Shown here one piece after another: positions 32,245 through 43,775 of a stretch of DNA of 64,000 nucleotides. The notes beneath the pieces are model-generated. The model did not search any database. It saw nothing but the letters and a program-made list of their open reading frames with translations, and was not told the DNA's origin. The DNA is from Armigeres subalbatus (lineage: Eukaryota > Arthropoda > Insecta > Diptera > Culicidae). Position numbers and translations under genes: made by a program. Positions within the stretch are counted from its first letter, which is position 1. Every line of letters starts with the position of its first letter. The stretch spans positions 320,109,259 to 320,173,258 of the forward strand of contig NC_085140.1 of NCBI RefSeq assembly GCF_024139115.2, given 5' to 3'.

Positions 32245-34780
32245 AAAAAACCAGATCAATCCACCTAGCGTTGGTGGTGCCTTTCTCGCGCATTAAAAAA
32301 AATAATAAAAACACATAAGAGAGGTCAAAATAGCACTTTATGGGGATAGATTTTACTTTTTACATCAATTCATATGCATTTGCGGTCATTTGAATGCATT
32401 GCTGCAATCTTCGGAAAAAAAAAATTCGTTTTTGAAAAAAAAATTCCCAAGCCTTTACGTATCACGGCGTGTTCAGTAGAACAATATTATCACAAAAAAA
32501 ATGAGCATGGCTAAAATTTCAACTGCGTGAAAATATAGCTTCTTATCTTTCATTTCCTGGGTATTTTAAAAAAATCTACCGGGGGGTCCCGAACAACTTT
32601 TTTTTTCCTTTCCAAATGGAACCTGCATTCTATTTAATCTAATACCAGCTGCCAGTCACGAGTCCCTCACGAGTTGACTCGTCATTTATTTTTTTAACTA
32701 TTTTTCATGAATTAAATGCAAGGAATGAATATTCTTCATGTTCTTTTATTTTGAACCTAATTTAAAAGGCTCAAATATGGAAAAGCATGACGGAGCCAAA
32801 ATTATTAAGTTCAACATTTGGCTAGCAAACATACTGCTTCGCAAGGGTTGAACCCACTAATATTTTTAACAGTGTTTGTTTAGTTTCAATTTTATACTTT
32901 TTGGATTTGAATGAAAATTAGCGAAATTCGTAGAAATTATTCCAGATAATTGAGAAATTTCAAATCGTTTGTTTGAGCTCAAAAAACGACAGGATTCCGA
33001 CATTCAAGACATAACGAGTTCTGAAAACCTAATGATTTTTTATAACATTTCCAAGATAATATAAAACTATTTTAACCTACCGAGATAAGCATGCCAAGAC
33101 CATGCTGCAGGTGGCTGAGTTGTATGTTTAGGTTGGACATTTCCTCGTCATTTCTATGTGGGATGGTTTTATAAAGATATTTTTGGTTTTGTAAGTAAGG
33201 AATACATTTTATTCTATGGAGTTTTTATAAATATAAATATATTACCGGGGCTTAATAATTAGTAAAGCTTTTCTAAATAACGCTTCTGATTATTGTTGAG
33301 CTAGATTTTTTCCACTAGATAGATGAATAAAAGTAAAGCTCATCGATTACTTCAAAGTCTGGTGGTTGTACCAAGAGTCATGAAAATAAGTGTCTTTTTA
33401 GAAGAAGATGCATTTGATGCATAGGGCAGGAGATTGATTTTCGTTTACTGGTTAACTTTTCTGAACTCTTAGGCAATTTAGAGTTTATTAGAGTCATCCC
33501 TTCAGCACGATTTTTGTGTCTAGAAATTCAAACTCTTCTCCAAAACTTCTAAAACTACCCTGGTTCTGATCGTCCAGGTTTTGTGTTTGCTTGACCAAAT
33601 AATTGAACGTTATTGAAAGTGATTGCCAAAAGCAAAATAGCAATAATGCGACAACACAATGAAAAGTGGACTAATTTTCAAATTGGTAATGAATTTCGAG
33701 TGAAAATAATCGTTTCGAATGAGTATTTCTCCAAACTCACGCAGTGCAATATCATAGAAAGTTGCATGTTTGCCACAACATTTGTAGTAAAATGAATTTG
33801 CTTGTCTGGATGAATCACTCGTTCTCAACAACTATGCATCGCAGCGATATGATCTCTAGGACAAAATACAGTACATATTTTTAAGTTTTTTTATACCCAT
33901 GTCACTTTTTGTTGAAATCAGAAGAGATTTTATTTTAAACTAAAAGCTAGATATTGACTTCCATTTTTGCCTTTATTGTGCACTTAGCATGACTCATTTT
34001 TGCGCTCATCTGTTTACCGTATATCAATTGAAATATGATTTCTATTTGAATGAGGCATTAAGGATTTCTATGAGCATGTTGGATAGTTTTTAGTTATAAA
34101 TTGAAGTTACACAATCAAAAATACGACAGAAAAAAAGTGTAAAAAGTGAATTATGTGTATCTACATTACTTCTCCTTCTTCGTTTTGGCATTACATTGCC
34201 GCCTCACAGTTGAGTGTTCAGCACTTCCACAGTTATTAACTGCGAGGTTTCCTAGCCAAGTTACCATTTTTTTAACATCAAATTTACCACCATAGTTTCA
34301 ATTTTGGTATATATTGGGAAAGAATTGGGTGTATATGTGCATAATATGACGTTGCAGAACATAATCTTCATCCAAGCCTTTCTTAGCTGTTTGCAGAGGA
34401 AAACATAAATTTATCGAGTCCGACTTCGTTATGCTCTTTGACGCTTGAGCTCCAACAAATTATTAATTTAGACTATAACTTGGTAATTTCGGTACCCCTG
34501 AGTTTATATACGATTATTGGAATAAAAAAATCCAGGAATCTCATTTTAAATGGGACGCGATAAATAATAATCGTTGGTCTTCCAACTACAAAGATCCGTT
34601 TCAGGGAGAAAAAAAAGTTGTTCGAGACCCCTCGGTAGATTTTTTTTCAAATAGTCACGAAATGAAAGCTTAAGAGCTATATTTTCACGTAGTGAAAGTT
34701 TTGGCGATGCTCATTTTTTTGTCATAAAGGTCCCCCATACACACGCCGTGGTATACTTTGTATACGAGAAAGGCAAAAAT
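32245..34780. mobile_element. ~2.5-kb element with inverted ends, GCCTTTCTCG tips
   Basis: The left part 32,462-32,618 and right part 34,606-34,752 are inverted copies (ATGAGCATGGCTAAAATTTC against GCGATGCTCAT; CGTGAAAATATAGCT; AAAAAATCTACCG). The outer tips are GTGGTGCCTTTCTCG on the left and TATACGAGAAAGGCAAAA on the right. The interior is AT-rich with no significant ORF and holds a Feilai fragment. The tip motif links it to the repeats at 1,703, 4,432 and 20,320. Confidence 0.7.
34171..34265 (-). mobile_element. Feilai-like SINE 3' fragment
   Basis: On the minus strand GTTAATAACTGTGGAAGTGC, then ACACTCAACTGTGAGGCGGC, then AATGCCAAAACGAAGAAGGA. Only the 3' end is kept. Confidence 0.7.
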
Positions 34781-34846
34781 ATGATGAATTACAATTCCAC
34801 CATTTACATTAAGTTACGCATGATCTACATCTGCCATATCGGTTAC

Positions 34847-35635
34847 TTAAGTGGCAACGCCTTCGCTAAATTCACAATTCGATACAGCCACCGAAGTCTC
34901 CATTGCATCAAGAAATGCAGATACAGATGTTCTGGTGGAACAGAATTTTTCATTGATCCTTCTGAATGAGCGGGTAACGATAATATTGCTGATGATCACA
35001 TCGTCCAATTTCATGTGCATCCCATCGATCGCCATGCTCCTTACGTAGATCACAAGATGATTCAACCACAATCTGGGTTGATGCTGCACCAGGTTTGTAA
35101 CGATTTGAGGGATCAATTAAATGTTGTTTGACAGAGGTGAAGATTTTTCTCGAACTTACTGATAGCGAGTACACGTATAGCAAAACATGGATTTCCTTAT
35201 CCCTCCAGTTGTGCAGCAAATTGGGTGTTATCTTATCCAGCATAGTGTATTTCCTGTCTTGCTTCTCATAAAAAATCGCAAATTTGCTGAAATCGCTTTC
35301 CTCCGGTTCCTCCTTATCTGACCACATCGGAACGGTGCTTCAATCTTCTTGCTGGTGAAACACAACTTCGCGAAGCAAATGAGATTTGGCCAAAATCCAA
35401 ACTTTGCGCATGAAGTCGTTAATGGACTTTGCTTGTACGTCCCAGAAGGTAATGTGAGCTCCTAAACAAATGCTAACAAGCGGCATCTGTATAACCACGA
35501 TTCCAATGTAGGTTCTCGAATCTGCTCCTCCTCCAGGCCATCCTCAATAAGACTCAGGTTAGCGTCTTTATACAACATTTCGATGTATTCGAAAAGGAAT
35601 TCTTCATTGAAATCGTCATCTATGAAGTTGTCCAT
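34847..35635 (-). pseudogene. convergent acidic / possibly Myb-like ORF, unit copy 1
   Basis: It starts at an ATG (35,635-35,633) with a strongly acidic N-terminus (MDNFIDDDFNEEFLFEYIEM, then SLIEDGLEEEQIREPTLE). After shifts a block around HNWRDKEIHVLLYVYS follows; the Trp plus acidic-hydrophobic spacing resembles Myb/SANT or trihelix DNA-binding domains encoded beside transposases. The C-terminus ends DAMETSVAVSNC...GVAT and a stop at 34,847. Compared with unit copy 3 about 200 nt of the C-terminal helical part are missing. It faces the transposase tail to tail. The family is not firmly identified. Confidence 0.6.
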
Positions 35636-36212
35636 TTCTTCCGTGTGCTATTTCATTGCGAGCTCCCTGCAAAAACACATTAAATTATATAATTGCCTAT
35701 GGGCTAGCTTCAATCAAAACGTTATGCTTAAGAATATGCTCTATGTCTGCTGGGGAAACAGAATAAACTAATGAACACCTTTCAATTTTCTTCCCATATT
35801 TGTACTTTCAAGCAGAAAACAATAATAAACCTTCACGTTTTAGGTACGCTAAATCGTTAAAGACTGTCAAAGAAGTTCTATAAGGGCACTGCACGGAAAA
35901 ATCTTCTTAATAAATTTGGCGTCTACTGGCCTTGTTGTTTTCTAATTTCTTTCTGTGCAGCAAGAAAGAGACAAAGCAGTCCGTACAGTGCCTTATATAA
36001 AAGGTGAGCGGTGTGCAAAATGACACGGCGGCGAAATCGTTTGAGGCCAACGAAATTAATATCAATGAAGTCTACACACTTATTTGTTTTTTACCGCGAT
36101 CTCAGCGAAATAATCAACTTTTACCGAGATTCGCACAGCCGTACCCCAACAAACATGTTTCTTGTCGAGATTTCTGTCAAGATTGCTGGAAATCTTCAAA
36201 TAATTTGCTGTG

Positions 36213-36545
36213 CACGGCTAGAAAAAAGTACCTAATTTTAGGTACTTTTTTTCTCTTGCATCTCCCTCCCTCTTCCCTTTGTTGTCATAAAATGAAGAGC
36301 AAAACCACTCAACAAGGGCATTAAAGTGTGGGAACCCAACGTTGAGTAATCTCATCTTTACAAAAGTTGAGTGAAATTTACCTATCTTTTGGTTAGTTTC
36401 TATTTAAAATTAAGTATATTTTGCGTGATATTAAGTGAATTTTACTTAATTCCCAGAAAAAATTACTTAATTTTGAGTTCCCACACTGAACCCCCGATTT
36501 GAGTGAAAAGTACCTAATAATAGGTAGTTTTTTTTTAACCCTGTG
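36213..36545. mobile_element. MITE, CACGGCT/CACAGGG ends with AAAGTACCTAA
   Basis: The left end CACGGCTAGAAAAAAGTACC and the right end (complement CACAGGGTTAAAAAAAAACT) are inverted, each containing a small palindrome TACCTAATTTTAGGTA or its variant. Internally it repeats TTAAGTGAATTTTACTTAA-like words. 333 bp, no ORF. Confidence 0.75.
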
Positions 36546-36654
36546 CGGATTACTTTTGACAGATATCGAATCATTTTACATCGATGTCTTACTAGAATTC
36601 CTGGGTAGCACCAGTCATTATCATGACCGGGTGATTTTCTAATTTTCGAACGAT

Positions 36655-36790
36655 TTTCTAATTTTACCGGACACTACTAAACGCACTGCTATAACAGTAG
36701 TGCGACTGACAGGTGACCAAATTTGGTAGTGCGGTAAGAGCGCTGCTATTTGATAAACTGTCAACTGTATCAAATCGTACACAAAAACAA
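36655..36790 (-). repeat. CAGCGCTG-rich dispersed block, copy 2 (inverted)
   Basis: The complement of 29,262-29,400, with TAGCAGCGCTCTTACCGCAC and TTTGGTCACCTGTCAG. It lies directly beside the MITE at 36,835. Confidence 0.65.
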
Positions 36791-36834
36791 AGACCATAAA
36801 ACTGTCAAACGTCACCAGTACGGAATACAGCAAC

Positions 36835-37254
36835 CTGGGACGGGACTTGCAAAGAGGAAAAAATGTAACTTCATCTGCAACCAGCAAGCGCTGTCACGAA
36901 TTGTCAGATGCAACCAGCACATTTTTGTGTAAAAGTATTGGTATCCTCAAAAGTATATTCCGAATGATTTTGTTTTACGAGTACTTTTCACTTTGAAAAG
37001 TATTCTAGTAAAGCCGGACAGCTTAATATTGAACTGTTATGAATACGTGTTTTATTTCCGATAGTAAAATCTTTATAAAAATAAGTATACAAATCCGTAA
37101 ATCACAAACACTTTTATTGTGCTCAGAAGATTCTACCCGGGATTTAGGTGAAACATTCAAGGAAACAGTTGAGAATCGATGATCAACTGTGATGAAAAGA
37201 AGAACAAGTGTCAAAACAAGGAAAAAGAAGCCGTCTTTGCAGGTCTCGTCTCAG
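36835..37254 (-). mobile_element. 421-bp-type MITE, copy 2 (inverted)
   Basis: About 98% identical by eye to 22,997-23,417 in opposite orientation. Its right end abuts ATATTGACC of the composite unit, the same word found at 45,818 in copy 2. The unit sequence normally left of that word is missing here. Confidence 0.85.
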
Positions 37255-37260
37255 ATATTG

Positions 37261-37399
37261 ACCATCTTGACTTGGCGAGCGTGGGGCGTATTCGAGGATG
37301 GAGAGATGCGGCCTCGAACCGTGTATTGTGACGTCAAATTGTTGATTCAGTGTTATCTGTTTAGATGTAGACTAAATAAATGAAAATTACCATCTCGAC
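37261..37399 (+). mobile_element. 5'-truncated RTE-like LINE tail with TSD
   Basis: GACTTGGCGAGCGTGGGGCG to ACTAAATAAATGAA is nearly identical to the last ~115 bp of the LINE at 12,067-15,440. It is flanked by ACCATCTTGAC (37,261-37,271) and ACCATCTCGAC (37,389-37,399), and the unit's empty site is visible at 45,823 (ACCATCTCGAC once). Confidence 0.9.
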
Positions 37400-37914
37400 A
37401 TAATAAGAATGGTTTTGATCGATTTTAATATTGTTGATTCAAACCTTCTGTAGTTAGGTGAAACTAGGAAATTTTTGACATTTTTGTTCAGTTTCAAATT
37501 TTGCACAAAGTTTACAACATGAGGATCTGATATTTCATGCAGGTGAAGGACTTTTCAAAAGCTTTCTTTTGTACTGGTGAAGGGACCTTTGCAAGTGTCG
37601 TTTGCTCGAACAAAGTGACCGGCATTGGGAGGTGTCCGGCGCTAGGGGATCTCCCCCTATAGTGCTACGCAAAGAGTGAAGTAAAATCTACCTATTGAAC
37701 TGTCAAACCGATCGCGACTAAATAAATGCGTGTTGATGAGGTGTAAGTACTGTTGTCGTCTAATGATTATTGTGGCAAATTAAAACAAAAGAAATAAAAT
37801 GTGGTTGTACGTCGATTCCCCGAATTCAATTTACCCGAATGCAATTTTCCAGAATTTAACATTTTTCCGAATGTAACATTTCCCCGAATTCTTCTCCCGT
37901 CTTTCTGAGTGCGA

Positions 37915-38175
37915 CATACGGCGATGGGTTAGCCATGCGAACAAAGACGTATAATCGCCGATCCGAAGGTTGCGAGTTCGATTCTCGGTTCGGCCTAGGA
38001 TGCTTCAGCATTTTCGGCCCCTAGTGCACAGTGTATCCATTGTACTTGCTAAACAAGACATTCATGCAACTGGCAGGCACGGGAAAGCTTTCAATAACTG
38101 TGGAAATGATAATAGAACACTAAGTTGAAAAACAGATAGAATGTAGAGCCATTGAAGATGAAGACAATGCGCTGA
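37915..38175 (+). mobile_element. Feilai-like SINE in unit copy 1
   Basis: The tRNA-like head keeps a B box (GGTTGCGAGTTCGATTCTCG) and is followed by GGCAGGCACGGGAAAGCTTT, ATAACTGTGGAAATGATAAT and AACACTAAGTTGA, ending in GAAGATGAAGACAATG. The orthologous insertion exists at 47,170-47,440. Confidence 0.78.
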
Positions 38176-39130
38176 AAGAAGGCAATGCTTCTTTAAATTA
38201 AAACATTTTGCCAGTAATGTATGTGTGTATAAGGCGAAGTGAGGAGATAATTCTTAGGGATCCTATAATGAGAGATATGCAAATACTTTTCCAGACGATT
38301 TAGCAACGCTGTTACTTTTGTTAGCAAACGCTTCCAGCACTTGCCGCAGCGCAAAATGTTGAAGCTTGTATATGACTTTGCATTTGATAACAATTTGGAA
38401 TATGTTTGTCTGTCCACTAACAGTGTTTAAATGAGCATTATCACTAAAATAAAAGTGAAATACAAATAGGTGAAACACGATACATAAACTAGTTTACTTC
38501 TACTCGCGAAAGTCCTAAAACAAATAGTTTATTCGATGAAACTTTTCTTAAAATCTATCTCAATACCTCTCAACCTCGTCTCAATCTGCAACAATAACAG
38601 TGTTCATTTGGCTCACGTTTTGACAGTTCTCAATGCTCGATTGGCTTACAACGGCCGCTTTCGCATATCTCTCATTATAGGATCCCTAATAATTCTTAAT
38701 TTAAATAAGGGGTGATTCAAACATGACGTCCACTACTTTCTTAGATTTTTAGATTTCCAAATTCGCCTGCATCAAAATTACGCCTGATTTATCGAATTTA
38801 GCATATCGTTCGTTGTAGCCCCAAACATCGAGCCTTGCCGTACGGAAGAAACTATTATCACTTCGATTCTACATCTAGTGGTCAAGAAGGGCGAGAAAAA
38901 AGGCCAAATGTTCATCCTTGTGAGGATTATTTTTGCGATTATTATTGTCGCGATGAAGCTCTATTAACGAGCTACTAGTTAACACCATTTCTGGAAAATG
39001 CCTCGTACGTCACTTTTTCAGATCACGGCAGTGATGACCACACACCGTTTCTGACAACCATTGAACCCGAGATGGCACCATGCCTGGCGGTTACTAGAAC
39101 GGTTGATAGAACTTTCTGGCCTCATTTATG

Positions 39131-39327
39131 TACAGTCAAACCTCCATGAGTCGATGTTCTTTGATTCGATATCGACTCATAGAAGCAAATTATGCCACAT
39201 TAAAAATAAATTCTGGGTTACTATGCTGGTCCCTTCAAAGAGCTTACCAAAGATTTGCTATTCATCATCTCAATATGTATTTTCATGAGTGGTCCCTTCA
39301 ATATCGACTCATGGAGGTTTAACTGCA
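39131..39327. mobile_element. mariner-type MITE in unit copy 1
   Basis: The left end TACAGTCAAACCTCCATGAG and the right end GGAGGTTTAACTGCA are inverted, and both carry CATGAGTCGAT. The target looks like TA on the left and CA on the right. A copy at 48,518-49,227 is interrupted by another element, and a decayed relic lies at 63,680-63,835. Confidence 0.82.
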
Positions 39328-40889
39328 TTTACTTTTCTTTCTTATCACCTTTGGAAACATAAATTGAAATTTTCTTTGGCGTTTTCTAGATTACTCATGA
39401 AGTGCTGAGAAGTTTGAGGTGTCGGAGGACTTATTTGTTTTGTACCGGAAATACCGCGTTTCCGAAACCATTTATGTGGTCATTGCATGATCAGTTTTAC
39501 CCCACCAAAAAACTATGGCGTTTTCTAACTTACTCGTAAGATTCTGATTAGTTTGAGGTGTCAGAAGATCAATTTATTCCGTAGTTCTATGTTGGCGAGG
39601 CCTTTTATACCGGATATTCCGGGTTTCCTGAACCTGATCACTGATCAGTGGCCATCCGGATGCCAATTCATGTCTATTTGGCTATTGTTGTCAACCATTA
39701 ATTACATATACTGAAACTCCTGTTATGACGCTAAACATTTCAACATACTGAACATTTGCCTAAAAAATGACTTATGCCACGCTTCAAAACTCCCCCTTTA
39801 AAAGAGGGAGGATAATCCTGAGAATTTTACCAGTCTACTTTTTTGAACAACTATTCCTCTTTGTAACAGTTGAAACTTGCCTTTAAGTTGGAAACTGGCC
39901 GAAAACAAGCTGTTTTGAGTTGTCAAGATTCGTCCCGACAGTTTGTGGGTTAAATCACGTACTCCGCACATTCGGGTGGCTTGTGAAGAATCACGATATG
40001 TTCGACAGAAATTATTTAACTTCACTGTCTCGGGACAGTGCAAACTCACTGTAAATTGATTTAAGAATTGGTAATGAAGAAGGAGACATCTCTGAGAAAT
40101 GTTGAGAGATAAATTCCGTTTTAGAATCATGTTCTTAAAATTATTATGGAAAATATTATCTCAGTCATCGTGTTTATAAAATTGAAATTTTTTTATTCAA
40201 TTTCGTTCATTCGAATATTTGTTCCTTCTACCTTTTATCCATTGGACCTCTTGTCTCCTCGACCTTTTGTTCTTCGATCTTTTCGTTCCATAGCCCACCC
40301 TAAAATGCTTCTATCCGTAACGCTGGGTAAACACCTTCACGTGGTGTGTTACAGACAGTTACAGTTGACAGTTACAGATAAATCCTAACCTAAAGAATGC
40401 CTTCCCCATTATCCAACTCCGTAGTACTTATAAGATTGTCGTTGAGTCGGAGGCCTTTTGTCAAGTGAGTACATCAACACTTCCTTGCCCTCCAAGTTTC
40501 GGTGCATATACCAGGAATAGTAGTCCACATGCATTTGTCATTTTTGTCTTTAATTTGAAATCAAGGACTGCACTCGCTTTGATTTCTGATAGCAATCTCG
40601 ATAGAGATTTCAAAGGAAACAGTATCGCTGGTGTTCGATCTACGAAGTACATCGTAACTATTAGAACTTTTCATGTTTTCAAAAAGTATCAAAAATTCAG
40701 CCGGTCAGCCCAGAATCACAATTCTTATGATAAAATAATAAGCCTCCTGTCAATTTTCCAGCTAATTCGGATAAAATTTCGAGGAGGCTCAAGTCATTTT
40801 ACTGTTTTTGGGCTATTTTCAATTTAAAAAAAAAAAACCTAACAAGAGATATGAACGCAGAAAACCATCGCCACCACGAATCTATGACA

Positions 40890-41110
40890 TAAGGTCGAAA
40901 GACAAATGGTCGAAAGGACAAAAGGTCGAAAGACAAAAGGTCGAAAGGACAAAAGGTCGAAAAGACAAAACGTCGAAAGGGACAGCAGGTCGAAAGGACA
41001 AAAAGTCGAAAGGCACAGAAGGTCGAACGGGACAAAAGGTCGAAAGGAACAAAAGATCTAAAGGCACAAAAGGTCGAAAGGGACAAAAGGTCTAAAAGGA
41101 CAAAAGGTCT
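40890..41110 (+). repeat. GGTCGAAAGGACAAAA minisatellite
   Basis: About 14 units of 15-17 bp. The Lys/Gly/Arg frame across it is an artefact. It lies just beyond the end of unit copy 1 and forms an inverted pair with 41,586-41,746. Confidence 0.9.
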
Positions 41111-41374
41111 ATCAAAAATAAGTTAATAACAATTTGGGTGTATTCCAAAAGAATTTATAAAATGCATTTAACTTTAAGTAAAAAAAACGTACTCATCTAA
41201 TCAATCAAAGTTGAAGAATGAGCAATTTCCTAAGAAGGAGTAATTACTATAAGACAATATTATGAATATCTAGATAGTTTTGAAATAGATAAAAAAAGAT
41301 TGTTAATAACAAATGAATAAAGCTTGTATTTCGCGAGACAGAGTTGTCCTATACCACGCAGGCGCACGCATTGA

Positions 41375-41409
41375 AAATACACCGGCGTATAGTACACGCC
41401 GGTGTATTT
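41375..41409. repeat. perfect 14-bp hairpin
   Basis: AAATACACCGGCGT (41,375-41,388) pairs with ACGCCGGTGTATTT (41,396-41,409) over a 7-nt loop. It lies between the two minisatellites. Confidence 0.8.
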
Positions 41410-41585
41410 GATCGAAGTGACATTTAGAAAACTCAAACATCCATCTATTAGTGGTACTTATTGAATGAATTTCATTTAATTGTTAAAAATTGTAAAAACA
41501 AAAGAGCAGAGTTTTTGCTAACTGTGTAGGGCAACTCTGGTGCGAGATTGATTCTCTCCGTTTCAGTTTCTTGTCAATTTCAAAC

Positions 41586-41746
41586 TTATGTCCCTTTCGA
41601 CCTTTTGTCCCGTTCGACGTTTTGTCCTTTCGACCTTTTGTTCTGTTCGACGTTTTGTCCTTTGGACCTTTTGTCCTGTTCGACGTTTTGTCCTTTCGAC
41701 CTTTTGTCCCTTTCGACCTTTTGTCCTTTTCGACCTTTTGTCCCTA
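41586..41746 (-). repeat. TTCGACCTTTTGTCC minisatellite (inverted partner)
   Basis: About ten units, the complement of the array at 40,890-41,110, 475 bp away. The two could pair over more than 150 bp. Confidence 0.9.
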
Positions 41747-42410
41747 ACCCCGCCACCACACCCTCTATGTGGAAGATTTTTGTGTGCTCTACAAGTCTTG
41801 TGAACAATGAGATTCGTTCCGTTCACGTATTGACCATGTTGAAGTAATTTTAAAGCTTTTAGGTTCATAAAAACACTGTTTCCCGTAAAAGTCGTTCTAC
41901 ACAATTTTTGAATTTATTACAAATCATTACTAATTTATTATATTATTATTCTTCTTTTTTCCATGGATATTTGAGTAATATAATTGCCAATGTGCGATTT
42001 ACCTCTAAAATCTTAAAAATCAGAAGCTGACCATTTTCATGCGAGATTAGAGATGTTTGTGTGTCTTAAAAGTCAATAAATCCTCTCATGTTCCTGCAAA
42101 ACTGTTTTCCCTTGGGCTTCAAATATTCCATTTAAATGTTCTATGTAATAATAGTTGTCAACCGTTTTTGTAACTAGAATAATTAACTTAGTGATATGTT
42201 ATTATCATAGTCATGGGTAGGACAATTCACCAGCAAGAGTATTTAATAGATTATGTAGTGTTAATCATTGTACTTACATTCCTACATTCCTAACCCGTGA
42301 TTCTGACGGAAACATCATTGTCGATGTCGAATCATGCGAAATCACATCAATTAGTCGCTAAGGTACCCCTAAGAAAGAATAAACTAATCAATTAATAAAG
42401 TGTATTTTAC
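41747..42410. other. spacer between units, nothing recognised
   Basis: AT-rich sequence without ORF, inverted ends or a match to the unit. Unit copy 2 begins at about 42,425, inside the minus ORF. Confidence 0.4.
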
Positions 42411-42424
42411 ATGTGGGTTTCTAT

Positions 42425-42862
42425 TCCTCCAGTTGTACAGCAAATTGGATGTTATCTTATCCAGCATAGGGTTCCTGTCTGCTTCTCATAAAAATCGCAA
42501 ATTTGCGGAAATTGCATTCTCCGGTTCCTCTCTTATCTGACTACATCGGAACGGTGCTTCAATCTTCTTGCTGGTGAAACACAACTTCGGAAGTAAATGA
42601 GATTGCCAAAATCCAAACTTCTTATGAAGTCGTTAATGAACTTTGCTTGTGTCCCAGTAGGCAATGACCTAAGACGATTGTCACTTGAACTCCCGAAAAA
42701 TGCCAACAAGCGGCATCTGTATAACTACGATTCAATGTAGGTTCTCGAATCTGCTCTCTTCCAGGCCATCCTCAATAAGATTCAGGTTAGGTCATCATCC
42801 AACATTTCGATGTTTTCGAAAAGGAATTCTTCACTGAAATCGTAATCTATGAAGCTGTCCAT
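42425..42862 (-). pseudogene. convergent acidic ORF, N-terminal part, unit copy 2
   Basis: It starts at the ATG 42,862-42,860 and matches 54,110-54,568, but small deletions (for example CTTCGCGAAG read as CTTCGGAAG) shift the frame repeatedly. The C-terminal half is absent. Confidence 0.6.
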
Positions 42863-42979
42863 TTCTTCCGCATTTCATTGCGAGCTCCTGCAAAAACAAT
42901 GCTTTGAAAGTATTGTACAATAAAAACGTATATACTGTAGTAGTAGTATTGGTGTCGTATTTATAAAAAACAAAGAATA

Positions 42980-43775
42980 TTAGTAGGTGGTTCAAAAACG
43001 ACCCAACACCACTCTCACTCGATTCCATCCCATGTCTGAGTGTCCTCCAAAACCGATTTGAACAAAACTGGTTGAGCGCAAGCCGTTCAAGTTGTATGAA
43101 AAAGGGAAATCAAACCTTTATTACACTGGCTACAGTGCCTCCCTTCAAACGCTGGTAAAAGAGAACATACTGAGTAAACATTCCTGAGACTTCACTGAAC
43201 GAAAACCGCACGCAGAAAGACCATTGATTACGTAACGCAAAAATAGCATTGTATACCCCACTCACACGTCACACTTTTTGTATGAAGCATTTGCCCTTGC
43301 GCGATTGTGTAGATCAGACTAGAAGTATTCGCCCCGATAAATATCACAGACAAATTCTGGGTATTTTGTTGCAAGTTTCACTGATCCTTCTGAGAAGCGT
43401 AATGATCATGCTAAAGATTCGCAACCTCGCTTAAAATCGATCACCAACTATTGGAACTACCATTCTATATGGATTGTCTATGGAGTTGAAGCTTGAATAT
43501 TTCATCCAGTCATATGGTCTCCCCTCGCCATCGCCCAATGAGGAGTGCCAGAATCAGAATAATGTTAAATTCAATCGCCATATCAACTGTCATACAAACC
43601 TGAAACATCAAACCAGCCCAAACCATCGGATAATACCCAAATTATAAATCATAATCGACTGAGCGTGGCGGAGCAAAATTAGTTTTATTTTTTTTATTGT
43701 CTTTATTAATGAGGTTTTCGGCCCTTGACCGGTTCACCTCATAGGCGGAGCAAAATTATTTTTCGAACCACCCTG
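42980..43775. mobile_element. hAT-like element, GGTGGTTCGAAAAA ends
   Basis: The left end AGGTGGTTCAAAAACG and the right end (complement CAGGGTGGTTCGAAAAA) are inverted. Possible 8-bp flanks AATATTAG and TTTATTAG match at 6 of 8. About 796 bp, no transposase. It contains the retroposon tail at 43,682-43,743. Confidence 0.7.
43667..43758 (-). mobile_element. 62-bp 5'-truncated retroposon tail, 15-bp TSD
   Basis: The insert 43,682-43,743 is flanked by perfect GGCGGAGCAAAATTA (43,667-43,681 and 43,744-43,758). On the minus strand it ends ATTAATAAAGACAATAAAAA, the same 3' tail as at 6,953-7,007. Both copies keep only about 40 nt of body. Confidence 0.9.

Larger units (their letters stand above)
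26772..40868 (+). repeat. large composite unit, copy 1
   Basis: The most complete copy of a unit found three times head-to-tail. It starts at AAAAGTGTCGTTAGTTTGTG and ends at GAGATATGAACGCAGAAAAC. Its parts in order: a front part with a LINE RT fragment (26,772-28,554), an IS630-like transposase (31,121-32,128), a convergent minus ORF (34,847-35,635), and a back part (37,386-40,868) with Feilai and a mariner-like MITE. Private insertions are the 2.57-kb element at 28,555, the short retroposon at 31,791, the element at 32,245, the MITEs at 36,213 and 36,835, and the LINE tail at 37,269. Confidence 0.85.

Noticed and set aside
40799..41904. Lys/Gly/Arg-rich and Phe/Cys/Leu-rich ORFs on both strands
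   Set aside because: Products of the 15-17-bp minisatellites.
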